Shown: positions 24,309 to 34,537 of the stretch, piece after piece
Position numbering within the stretch: the stretch's first letter is position 1
Layout of the letters: every line of letters begins with the position of its first letter
DNA from: Neoconidiobolus thromboides FSU 785
Taxonomy: Eukaryota; Entomophthoromycota; Entomophthoromycetes; Entomophthorales; Neoconidiobolaceae
Direction of reading: 5' to 3'
DNA: 64,000 bases
Assembly: GCA_025603075.1 (NCBI GenBank)
Contig: MU626376.1
Coordinates: 1-64,000, forward strand
Notes under the pieces: generated by a model
What the model saw: the letters and a program-made list of their open reading frames with translations, nothing else
Told to the model about the DNA's origin: nothing
The model's database searches: none
Program-made: the position numbers and the translations under genes

Positions 24309-24772
24309 CTTGTATTTTTTATTTGAAAATGCTATCAAAAGTATTGTTAATAAATTATGATTGTTAATTTTATTTATACTTTTCTTTTGAAAAATGTTTT
24401 AATCAATAATAAAACCTTAATTAACTTGAGTATTATTTTTAAATTTTAGTTAAATTGTTAATCTTTAATATAATATTAACACTGAAATAAACTGAATGTT
24501 TGTATGCTTATTGCCAGTTATTTTCTAACTATCAAAAATAATTGGAAATTAAAATAATTAAAAAAAATAGCTTTATGATAAATAAATAAACTATTTTCAA
24601 ATAAATTAGATTATCAAAAAATATTGATATATTAGCAATATAAAGTTACTTATATTAATATTTGTAGCTTAAGTTTTAATTAATTTGATATAATAAATTA
24701 CTCTAACAGTTTAAATATCAAATTTTTAAAACTTGAGTAAAAATAAAAAAAGATGTGGGTTAGTTTAGAAGC

Positions 24773-24863
24773 TTAATTCAAACTTTACTCAATTTTGATT
24801 TTTAGCAAAAATTACATTAAACACCAAATGCTACAAAAATAGTTACATTTTTGCTTAATTTTA
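24773..24863 (-). repeat. Right arm of a 90-bp inverted repeat flanking the RGS gene
   Basis: Reverse complement of 22066-22155 with a few substitutions and small gaps (for example GGTGTTTAATG against GATGTTCAATATG). Confidence 0.85.
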
Positions 24864-25125
24864 AATTACATTAAAACGTTTTGTCTATTATTTAACTAAT
24901 ATATATTTTTAAATTTATGCTACATAAAAAATAATCAAAATGAAATTAAAATCTTTTATTTCTACTTAATCAAGTTTTTAAACTTATTTATACTAAAAGT
25001 TAGAATTTGTTATTAATTGTACTATTAATTAAACCAAATTGTTTTTTAGTTATTAATTAAAACATTTTAATTGCTTCATTTTAATAAATTATTTATATAT
25101 TATTACTAAATTTTACTAAACATAG

Positions 25126-25218
25126 AATTGGGCATTTTTGATTTTACATTTACTGAGTTGAATCGTATTAATTTTATCTATTTTTGTATTTAGCAATTAC
25201 GAGTTAAAAATGCCCAAT
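25126..25218. mobile_element. Palindromic element, family B MITE candidate
   Basis: About 93 bp bounded by AATTGGGCATTTTT and its inverted copy AAAAATGCCCAATT. The terminal repeats are perfect over 14 bases. No coding capacity and no second copy seen in the window. Confidence 0.6.
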
Positions 25219-25328
25219 TTTACGCTTAAAAAAACTAGTTAAATTAAGAACCCAGTCTCAAATTTTCAAGAAAATAGATTTTTTTATTTCAATCTTTCAT
25301 AGTTATATCAAGAAAAGTATTGAACAAA

Positions 25329-25429
25329 TGAGAGTGTTTTTTTTGGCTTCATTACTTTTTCTATCTTTTAAGCACTATTTGTGTGGAAAGATTGTTAGTA
25401 AAATTGTTAAACACAAAAACACATCTTCA
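25329..25429 (-). repeat. MITE family A, copy 11 (reverse)
   Basis: Reverse copy, TGAGAGTGTTTTTTTTGGC to AAAAACACATCTTCA. Confidence 0.86.
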
Positions 25430-25785
25430 TATAGTCATGAAAGATTGAAGATATCGTGTTAAAAAGTGTAATAAAGTAAATGTAATTTAAAGAGCAGTTT
25501 ATAATTAGTTATAATTATAATTAAAAATCAATTAAAAATTGTAAAAACTAATGACTAAAACTTTAATCTAATTATATAATATATCTACAATTGGTTTTAA
25601 AATATTAATATCAAAATAAATCCAATATTGAGTATATACTTTATAAATAGATTTTAATTAACAAAGTCATTTAAAATGTTGTAATAAATAACTAAGGTAT
25701 ATTACACATAAGAAAGTATAGTTTTCCCTCTTTTTTTATAATTGCCTCAGAGTCCCCTTGTGACTATAAAGGATTTAGCAATATA

Positions 25786-25884
25786 TAGGGATGTATTTTT
25801 GTATTTGAAAATTTTACCAACAATCTTTCCACTCAAATAGTGTTTAAAAGATAGAAGAAGTAATAAACCCAAAAAACACCCCCA
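25786..25884 (+). repeat. MITE family A, copy 12
   Basis: Forward copy, TAGGGATGTATTTTTGTA to AAAAAACACCCCCA; TA flanks. Confidence 0.87.
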
Positions 25885-26226
25885 TATATTACATAAATAA
25901 AATAGTCAACTGATAATATTGTAACTCCACTTAATATTGTTTAAACTTTACTTTAAATTGGAATGTTTTAATATAAATTTAAATTGTGAGCAATGAAGTG
26001 GAGCTTTTTTAAATCCATGATTGGTGGTCATCCATTTGAAATTTACTGTTTCCATCAATTGTACACTTAATCCTCTAGCATGCTAGCCATTTTTTAAATT
26101 TTTATCCCTCTAACATTTAGTTTTTCTATTTCTAATTAAAATTACTTGGGTCCTCATCGCCTTTAAATTTTATTTAAAAGGTGGAATTAATTTAAGCTAA
26201 ATTTCCATTTGTTTTTATAAAATATA

Positions 26227-26327
26227 TGGCGGTGTATTTTTTTTGTTAAGAATTTTACTAACAATTTTTCCACACAAATAGTGTTTAAAAGATAGAAAAA
26301 GTTATGAAGCCAAAAAAACATCCCCCA
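26227..26327 (+). repeat. MITE family A, copy 13
   Basis: Forward copy, TGGCGGTGTATTTTTTTTG to AAAAAAACATCCCCCA; TA flanks. It is the last copy before the 15-kb MITE-free gene block. Confidence 0.87.
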
Positions 26328-26747
26328 TATTATAAAATAAAATTAAGCTCAAGCTAGTTAATAGTTAATAAAAATTAATAAGTAATTTCAGAACTAAATT
26401 TTCATTTTTTTATATGAAAAATATTGGTAAAAGTATATAATTGTAACAATAAAAAAAGAGTAATGTTTTTAGATAAAATAATTGTTAATTGAAAAAGTTT
26501 CTGTATTAAAAATTTAAATCTAAAAATTATTACTGTGATCAATAGCTTTATCTCTTTTAAGCATCATTATTTATTTACAAGCAAAAAATAAACTTAACTC
26601 ACTTATTTAGAACTATAACCTCACTTTAACCTTTGTAAGATAACTTTACTCCACCCAAACGCCCCTTATTTACTAAATTTCCTTTTAATATAATAGAGTG
26701 TCTCAACTTCTATTGTAAATCTTATTCATCCTCTCTTTCACTCAATT

Positions 26748-29700
26748 CTACTTTGAAATCGTTGAATAAGGAGTTAAGTTATTGTTAATATTTATCCATT
26801 TACTACTTTTAAATTTTCCCGTTTTAAAATAATTATTATAAGCTTCATAGTTTCGATCAAATACAATTTCTTTATTGAAATTAATAAATGAATCATATAA
26901 ACCTTGATCTTGATGTGGGATTACAATGTTATCATTGTTTTTACTGATATTGGAATAATAAGAGTATTCAAAATCATCATTAATAATATTGTTTATGTTA
27001 CTAATGTCGTTGTTATTTGTGTTACTATTATCATTATTATTTATATTATTATTATTCATTTTTCCTATATTTAAATATTGTTTATAAATATCTAATTGTT
27101 TATCATCTAATTCATTATTTAAATTTTCAACAATCATTTTAATTTCAGATTCTGGTAAACTTAATAATTCCTGTCTTTGATTACTCAGTATTTTTTCCTC
27201 TTTATTTAATATTATATTAGATCTTCTACCTTTCCCATCTTTAACAGTTTTGTTACTATTAGATAAAGAAAACCATTTACCAAATCGAACTATATTGTTT
27301 TCTTTATTTAAATGTTCATTACTATTATTATTACTACTATCAATTATATTATCTTCATTATTGAAGTTCTCTAAAGTATTGAGCTTGTTTTTGTAAACAA
27401 TAAATGGGGAATAACACATGTCTCTTATTTCACTCCCATTATTATTATTAGTTTCATGACTATTTCTAATAATATCCGTTCCATTCAAATTAAAACATAA
27501 TAATTTATTAAATGAACTAAATTGATAGGGTTTATAATATTCTAACCAGTATATAGGATAATTATTCATTTTCATTGTTAATATTTTATCTTTTTTTAAA
27601 AATGTAGCTATTTGTAGTGTTATTCTATATTCGATTTCTTGATTATTTAACCAGTTAATGTAACTAAATTAAATCAAATTATCATTATTATATTATTATT
27701 ACTAAAGTACTTACTTTCTGTATTTAAATTTCATAGAAGGCGGGTTATGTAAATAATAATCTGTAGGAAGTTCCCATAACTTTGGTCCTTTCTTACCATT
27801 CACTTTAAATTTACCTAAAAATAAATTCATACCATCTTGTTTATCTGCATCCACAAATGAATTTGTATAGAATCTTCTAATAGCTTCGACAATATCTCTT
27901 GAATGAGATGACCAATTACGATTATTATTTCTATAAGTTGCCATAGTATTAACTAAATTAGATCCTCCATATTGTAATGCCAAAGTATCCCCGTGATCAT
28001 GATACATTTCTGTTAACATATCAACTGCATCACAGTCAAATGGTAAATAAGTATCCATTATAATTCCTAATGCATGTAATTGGTGAGATAAAGCACATTT
28101 GCCTAAATAAATGGATTATTATCATTATTATTATTAGCCTATATCAATATACCAATTAAAAACTGAGCTGCATTAGTACGATCAATACAATCAATACAAT
28201 TGGTACGTACGATACCATTCTGTAATAAAAATTTATATTGTTGTTGATTATTATTACTTCTAATGTTAAAATAAAATGATTTCATTAGAATATATTATTA
28301 TATAAATAATAATAATAACAAAAACGTACTCCTTCTCTTTCTCTTTCTCTTTCTCTTTATTATTACTCCAAGCGTATAATTCCGCCCCTGAATGAAAAAA
28401 GTTGGTTTGTTGTAAAGCATCTTCAGCAAAATTCTCTAAGTATTCAATAACATCTTCATCTGGGCTAAATAAACAAATAATTCAATTTGAACAATCAATC
28501 TTCCATTTAATTTTCATAAAGAAAAGTATTATTACCTTTTAGATGCTCTCGACATATCCCATTCCACATAATATAATTGATTTTTGTTTTTTTCTTCAAC
28601 ACAAGATTTCAAATATTTAATAGCTTGATTAAACTCTTTTAGTAATTTACTTTCCCTTGGTGTTTTTTCTTTTCTTTTAATTAAATTTAACACAATAACC
28701 TTGTTCCCATATCTCAAAAACAAATCATTAAAATGACCAGCTGCCATTGTTGCAAAAGGATCTCTCTTTAATATATGTATGCTTGGTTTAGGTGCCATAT
28801 TTGAGTTGTCTTGACCCCAACACAAAGGAATGGAACCACGGTGTTGTAAATAAGAGGTATAGTTTGGATTGAGTTGATTATTTACAATGAGACTAGTGAT
28901 AGTACTATCATTTACAATTTGTTCTGTTTCTACTTCATTGGCTACTTGACCTTCTTCATTACTACCACGCTTTAAAAAACGCGCTCCAGCAAAATAACGT
29001 GATCGTCGAGCTATGAGAGTTATATAAATACTACGACCTAAAATAGAAATCCCTATAATTAAAGTTAAGGGGTTGGATAAAATGAACAAAATAACATATG
29101 ATAAATAGATTACTAGCTTGATCCAGAAAACCATGAATTAGAGGTAATATCCAAGGAGAAGAATTTAATAAACATTTTTTACCAAAACCATTTTTTAATA
29201 GGTGATGGTTCCAAACAAACCGAGTATTTATATTAAAATCATTATTAATTAAATCATTAATGTTATTTTGTAAACTTTGAGTTAAATTATAATTATAACT
29301 AAAATAAAAATTTTTTGAGAGATCAACATTAGAGAAAATATTAATGTATCTAAAGAAAGATTATGATTTAATCAAAAGTGAATTATTATTACTGCTTGTT
29401 ACCTTTCTTCTTCGGATTTATTTTCAATTTTATTAAATGGCTCTGAAATATCTAACATTGTTGTATCTTCAATATGATAAATATAACTACCACCAATACA
29501 AGCAATGGCTTTTCTTTTTGTTATCAAGCATATGTAATAGCCTTGTGTAAATTTAACAAACCCTTGAATTAAAAGTCAATTATAGTTTTTAATTATAAAA
29601 ATTTAAACTTTTATAAAATAAATAAACTTACCAACCAACCCAAAACAATTAAGAACTCTGGTCAAACCACCAATATGTTGATTACCCAAATGAATTCTTA

Positions 29701-29935
29701 ACAATAAATCACTACATTCTTTAGATGTATAATCTACGTTATCAAAACTTAAATTTAGTTCTTTAGGAGTAGTTCGGTCGATTTTTAATATTCGATAATT
29801 TTCATAATAATTGGAGCCAACGATATACAGTCGAGTTTTCGTTTCATAAATCGTAATTTTGTTAAAGGTTTCCATTCTTTTAAATCTTCGTGGTTTAGTT
29901 ATTGGAGAAGATTTTTCACTATGTGTGGATGGCAT
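26748..29935 (-). CDS. FIG4: FIG4: SAC-domain phosphoinositide 5-phosphatase (8 exons, 920 aa)
   Basis: Dephosphorylates PI(3,5)P2 on vacuole/endosome membranes in the Fab1/Vac14 complex. Minus-strand exons: 29935-29632, 29562-29403, 29349-29114, 29052-28536, 28464-28330, 28259-28153, 28102-27715, 27663-26748; introns 50-71 bases, GT-AG, and all junctions keep frame (2763 nt). Family phrases in order: [19 protein letters not shown] and YRILKIDRT (about 27-55), [19 protein letters not shown] (103 on), [11 protein letters not shown] (about 215), [20 protein letters not shown] (about 240), [11 protein letters not shown] (about 400). The Sac catalytic C-x5-R is [10 protein letters not shown] with C472 and R478. 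Then [19 protein letters not shown] (about 512) and [16 protein letters not shown]. The C-terminus is Asn-rich and low-complexity. Exon 5 includes a coding GAGAAA repeat next to its donor site. It shares a 213-bp promoter region with HEM13. Confidence 0.95.
28331..28358. repeat. Coding microsatellite (TCTTTC)n in FIG4 exon 5
   Basis: On the minus strand it reads GAG AAA repeats encoding alternating Glu-Lys, directly beside the exon 5 donor (GA|GTACGT). Six-base units keep frame when copy number changes. Confidence 0.85.
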
Positions 29936-30148
29936 CTTTTGTTGGTGATGTTTATTGAATATTGTTGTTTGATATTATTTTGAGTTGAAATAAATATAAA
30001 AAATCTTAAGATTGAATTTTATGACGTGATAAAGATTCTTAGTCCAATAAAATTGAAGATAAAATATAACGATCCACATTCAATTGAGATATAAATTATT
30101 TGATTGATTTTATTTTTCAAAGCCATCTTTTTATTAAAACAAAGAAAA
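29936..30148. promoter_or_regulatory. Bidirectional promoter region, FIG4 / HEM13
   Basis: 213 bp between two divergent start codons. No clear TATA box on either side. A run ending AAAACAAAGAAAA precedes the HEM13 start. Confidence 0.6.
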
Positions 30149-31144
30149 ATGGCAACCCAAACAACTAAAGACCATGGCCAACCAATCCATGAACGTATGA
30201 TTTCCTTCCTCACTGATTTACAAGATCGGATTGTGGACGAACTTAAACTTCTCGAACCCACTCTCACTCCCAAAGTAGACGAATGGACCCGAGGGGACCA
30301 TCGAGGACGCATCATCGTTTTCCAAGATGGTAGCGCCTTTGAAAAAGCAGGTGTGACCATGTCGATTGTCAAAGATAAACTCAGGGAAGCCAGAAGACAA
30401 CAATTGAATGCCCGTGGGTGGAAAATCCCAGAAGGAGAGCATCCCTATTTAGCTACTGGATTATCTTTAGTATTTCATCCAGTGAATCCATTTGCCCCAA
30501 CAGTTCATTTAAATTATCGTTATTTTGAAGTAACTGATAAAGATAGTGAAGAGCCATTAGTTTGGTGGTTCGGTGGAGGTAGTGATTTAACACCGAGTTA
30601 TTATTTTGAAGAAGATGCAATTCATTTTCATAAGGAGATTAAAAATGCATTAGACAAACATGGGGAACAACATTATCCTAAATTTAAAAAATGGTGTGAT
30701 GAGTATTTTTATTTACCTCATAGAGAAGAACATCGTGGTATTGGCGGTATTTTTTTTGATGATTTGACAGGTGAAGAGCTGAATAAAGATGGTCTTAAAG
30801 GTGGAAAAGAGGCCGTTTTTAGTTTAGTTAAAGATAGTGCTAATGCTTTTATACCCGCTTATTTCCCAATAGTTAAAAGAAGAAAGGAGATGGAATATAA
30901 TGAGAATAATAAAGTATGGCAACAATTGAGACGTGGTAGATATGTGGAATTTAATTTAGTTTATGATAGGGGTACTCATTTTGGTTTAAAAGTGCCAGGT
31001 ATTAGAGCGGAAAACATATTGGTTTCTTTGCCTTTAACAGCTAGATGGGAATTTGATCATCAACCTGAAGAAGATTCAGAAGAAGAAAAAAGTTTATTGG
31101 CATTGAAAAAAGCTCATGATTGGTTAAAATTGGAAAATGAATAA
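30149..31144 (+). CDS. HEM13: Coproporphyrinogen III oxidase, aerobic (331 aa)
   Basis: Oxygen-dependent decarboxylation of coproporphyrinogen III to protoporphyrinogen IX in heme synthesis. Family signatures in order: HLNYRYFEV, WWFGGGSDLTPSYYFEEDA, HFHKEIKNALDKHG, FKKWCDEYFYLPHREEHRG, GGIFFDDL, FIPAYFPIVKRRK, and RRGRYVEFNLVYDRGTHFGL followed by ENILVSLPLTARWEF near the C-terminus. Length matches the 300-330 residue family. The frame is open 15 codons further upstream, but the Met at 30149 (AAAAATGGCA) sits in better context and just before the conserved part, so I chose it. No mitochondrial presequence is evident, as with the cytosolic yeast enzyme. No intron. The first 270 bases are much richer in G+C than the rest of the gene. 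Confidence 0.97.
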   Translation: MATQTTKDHGQPIHERMISFLTDLQDRIVDELKLLEPTLTPKVDEWTRGDHRGRIIVFQDGSAFEKAGVTMSIVKDKLREARRQQLNARGWKIPEGEHPYLATGLSLVFHPVNPFAPTVHLNYRYFEVTDKDSEEPLVWWFGGGSDLTPSYYFEEDAIHFHKEIKNALDKHGEQHYPKFKKWCDEYFYLPHREEHRGIGGIFFDDLTGEELNKDGLKGGKEAVFSLVKDSANAFIPAYFPIVKRRKEMEYNENNKVWQQLRRGRYVEFNLVYDRGTHFGLKVPGIRAENILVSLPLTARWEFDHQPEEDSEEEKSLLALKKAHDWLKLENE

Positions 31145-31266
31145 GATAAATAATAATATTAAAATATATTAAAAAATAAATAAATTGTAGTGATAAATAT
31201 TCTAAATTTTCATTAGTGTATATGTTATATTTTATTCTATCTTTATTTATTTTTATTACTATATGA

Positions 31267-31745
31267 TTAACCTCCATGTAAAGTAGAAATAAATACAATA
31301 TCATCTTTATCTTGAATTTCATAATCCGTTTCACCTTCTAATTCCCAATCACAATCGTTGATAAGGACTAAGATACCAGGACGACTAGAAAAATTGTTAT
31401 ATCAATAAAAAATACAAATAAATGATTAGATTAAAAAAGAATGTATATAAATAAATTATGATAATAATAGCTTACACAGTATCATCCATAACAAATAATT
31501 CTTCTCTTTCTTTCAATAAATTATCTTTAACAAAATGAATCAAATCTTTCATTGTAAAAGCAGAACCTTGGGAATTTTTTGATGGAGTAGTGATGCTGAC
31601 TTTGGTTTGATTATCAAACAGTAATTCCATACCACCACTGAGTTATTAAAGATGAATAAAATAAGAGGGATTAGTTATGATAAGAATTGGTATAATAATA
31701 TTAAAAGTACCTAAAATTCACAGTTATCTTTAATTCAGCTTCCAT
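31267..31745 (-). CDS. URM1: URM1: ubiquitin-related modifier (3 exons, 104 aa)
   Basis: Sulfur carrier for 2-thiolation of wobble uridine in tRNAs, and a protein modifier (urmylation). Minus-strand exons 31745-31711, 31637-31476 and 31384-31267; introns of 73 and 91 bases, GT-AG, all in frame (315 nt). The protein begins [19 protein letters not shown] and ends [19 protein letters not shown] then ISTLHGG. The C-terminal Gly-Gly, which is thiocarboxylated by the E1 Uba4, is exactly at the end. [15 protein letters not shown] is the typical second-half signature. Length is normal (about 100). Because of the introns no long single frame exists here. Tail-to-tail with HEM13 (122 bp apart) and head-to-head with the CHY-RING gene. 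Confidence 0.95.
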
Positions 31746-31921
31746 TTTTTATATCTTTATAAAATCCAAAATAATAAAAAGTAAAATACTTCAATGAGTT
31801 ATCTAACCCTATTAATTTTTGAAAAAAACTGAAATTCCAATCAAAAAATCCTGGAATTATGCAAATAAAAGCGCTTTTATTAAGCTCATCATAACTCTAG
31901 CTCACTAATCTCTTCTTTTGA
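31746..31921. promoter_or_regulatory. Bidirectional promoter region, URM1 / CHY-RING gene
   Basis: 176 bp between two divergent starts; AT-rich, no confident TATA box. Confidence 0.55.
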
Positions 31922-33354
31922 ATGATCTTGGAAATCATCCTTAGCATCCTATTAACGCCAATAATAATCTTGTATAAAATATATCAAGCCTTTGGAGATC
32001 AAATGAAAAATAATCAATCCATATCAGCGAATCCTAGCCAACAAGAGTTACGTAAAAAAATACAAGCTATTTATAATGATCAATCAATAAAGAATGAAGA
32101 AAAAGCAAAGTTAGTTCAAGTAAGATATCTATTTGTTTTAGATTTGTAAATGTAAAATGAAATTTGATTTTGATATAATTAAACTAGAAATTGATGAGTG
32201 GTAATAAAGCTATCAAAAGACAAACTTCAGAAGGAGAATGGGAAGATATACTGGACGAAGATGATGTAAGTTTATTAATAGCAATAAATTTTCTTCAATA
32301 AACTTTGAATTCTTACTATAGTCCGACTATTCCAATCCATTGGGATGCAAACATTATAGGAGAGGAGCAAGGATGTTAGCTCCATGTTGTAATAAATTAT
32401 ATTCTTGTCGATTATGCCATGATGAAGTTAATAACCATGTCATGGATAGGTAAGTTTTAATATAACATATCAGCTATAAAAAAAAACTAATTTTATTCTT
32501 TAATTTGAAAAACAATAGACACCAAGTGGTTGAGATGATGTGTAATTATTGTCATTTACAACAATCAAGTTCCCAAACTTGTACTGGATGTAAGAAATCT
32601 CTTGGTTATTATTATTGTAATAAATGTAACTTTTGGGATGATGATCAAACAAAGGATATTTATCATTGTAATGATTGTGGTATTTGTAGAATGGGAAAAG
32701 GGTTAGGTATTGATTTTCAACATTGTGATAAGTGCAATTTGTGTATGGCCAAACAATTATTTAATGGTCATAAATGTATTGAAAATAACAGCAAATCGAA
32801 TTGTCCAGTTTGTGGGGAATATTTATTTACATCAACTAAAGAAAGTATTTTTATGGTAAGTGATTTATATTAATTAAATTCCTTTATGGTTTAAGCTTAA
32901 TTTCATATTTCTCTAGAACTGCCAACATATGATCCACAGTTTATGCTTCCAACAATTAATAAGAGAATCTTATCAATGTCCGATCTGTTCTAAATCACTC
33001 GGTGATATGACGAGATATTTCGAATTAATCGACAAAGAACTCGAAAACCCAATGCCTTTAGAGTTTCGAACTAAAAGAAGTAATATAATATGCTGTGATT
33101 GTGAAAAAAAGAGTGTAACTAAGTATCATTTTATTTATCATGCTTGCCAACATTGTGGCTCTTATGCAACAAAGGTAATGAATACTTTTGTCTCAAACCA
33201 TCCAAAGGCAGTGGAGTATGGGGACTTGGAAGAGGGAGTCAAGTATTGTTATAAAGGTAGAAGGGGGGAGGATTTTGAGGATGAAAGCTCAGAGGATGAA
33301 CTAGAGGGGGAAACAGATGGCCAAGTGGATGATGATGTTGATTCACTGGATTAA
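31922..33354 (+). CDS. CHY zinc-finger / RING ubiquitin ligase, RCHY1 (Pirh2)-like (5 exons, 392 aa)
   Basis: Probable E3 ubiquitin ligase. Exons 31922-32119, 32188-32265, 32322-32449, 32519-32855, 32917-33354; introns 56-69 bases, all in frame. CHY finger from about residue 99: LGCKHYRRGARMLAPCC, YSCRLCHDEVNNH, then a CTCHY region (MCNYCHLQQ, CTGCKKSLGYYYCNKCNFW, YHCNDCGICRMGKG, FQHCDKCNLC). The RING is C3H2C3: C230, C233, C249, H251, H254, C257, C268, C271. It is followed by the C-terminal zinc ribbon (CCDCEKKS, CQHCGSYAT) and an acidic tail. This is the domain order of RCHY1/Pirh2. Odd point: the first 25 residues are strongly hydrophobic (EIILSILLTPIIILYKIYQ), unusual for this soluble family; an internal Met at 32004 would remove them. 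Confidence 0.92.
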
Positions 33355-34537
33355 CAATTTTTCATATATGATTTGTATAGTTATAGTCCTTTTTCAAGTT
33401 TCTTAAAATATTAATAAATTTTTTCAAGTGTTTTATAAAGATTAGTGTTATATAATTATGTAGGGAAGTTAGCTTACTTTGAAATAGGGTCAAATAGCAA
33501 AAGATAACAATTAAGAGGATTTTTTTAATCATGTTAATGTTAATCAAACTAGCAGTAAAAGCGGTTTTATAATAATATAATAATATAGTAATTTATTGTT
33601 AAATTAGGATATGGGAAGGTTATTATATTTTGTTATATTGTCCACTTTTTGGATTTTTTAAAATAAAGAACAGTTGTACTAAAAAAATCGGCATCCCCTT
33701 TTTTAAAATTATTGGCATATTTCCAGAAATTTATAACAAATATTTTAACTATAATTGGCAGACTTTTCTTTATCAAAACAAACAAATTGATTTTATCAAG
33801 ATAGGGCAAAATTGAGATATAAGTATCATATTGCCTTTCAACTAAATATGAGTATGATTTAAATATTAGAAATATGTATACTATAAAACGAAAAAATAAC
33901 GTGATTTAATTGAAAAACAACAAAATGATATAAAGTACGCTATATTTTTATTTTTGGCTTATCATTATGGAGTTGATGTCTTAATCAAGCTTTACTTTAT
34001 AATATTTAAGTTAATAGCGATATATTATCGTTGTTTTGAGCTTAATATAAACTCACGATATGTTAACTTTAAGAATATTCTTCTTTTTCTGATGATAACA
34101 ACTAAACCAAATAAACACAACAGTAAGAATTTTCTTATTATCAGTTACAGTAGCACATTTATAAAGCATGAATTAACGTCAATAATTTAAAAAAAATAAA
34201 CAGTTCCTGTCTTTAAGGCTTTTAATGAATTTCAAAAGTTTATAATCAATTAACAAATTTTAATTTAGTGATAACCAATCACTATTGGCAATGAAGTGCA
34301 TACTTCCAAAGCCATAAAAATAAAATAAAATTTCAAATAAATTAGTTTTCGAACCAAAGCAGTTTATTGGTCACTAAAAATATAAAATAAAATCTAATTT
34401 AAATTATAACTGAAAATAAATTAATAGGAATAAAAACAAGTGATTTAATCCTCATTTTTTAATATATCTAAATAATCTTTTTTTACTTTTATTCTACTTA
34501 ATCTTTGCCTTAAATTTATCTACTTATTTTTACCATC
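33355..34537. other. Intergenic region before the kinase gene
   Basis: Two short frames (33630-33815, 33954-34190) are hydrophobic or low-complexity with no domain and probably non-coding. The last 100 bp should hold the kinase promoter. Confidence 0.55.

Larger units (their letters stand above)
23575..26747. other. Intergenic region rich in small repeats
   Basis: Between the RGS-like gene and FIG4. Contains a short TTGTTAA tandem (23588-23614), an AAT-rich microsatellite, the second inverted-repeat arm, a palindromic element (25126-25218) and MITE copies 11-13. No coding frame with a recognisable domain. Confidence 0.6.

Noticed and set aside
28532-29134. 200-aa membrane protein starting [11 protein letters not shown]
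   Set aside because: The hydrophobic start is intron 3 of FIG4; the coding part begins at 29052 after the acceptor.
29603-29935. 110-aa stand-alone protein
   Set aside because: It is FIG4 exon 1 read into the first intron; the true frame leaves at GTAAGT after residue 101.
30104-30148. Longer N-terminus for coproporphyrinogen oxidase
   Set aside because: The extension is hydrophobic, not conserved in the family as I know it, and the inner Met has the better context.
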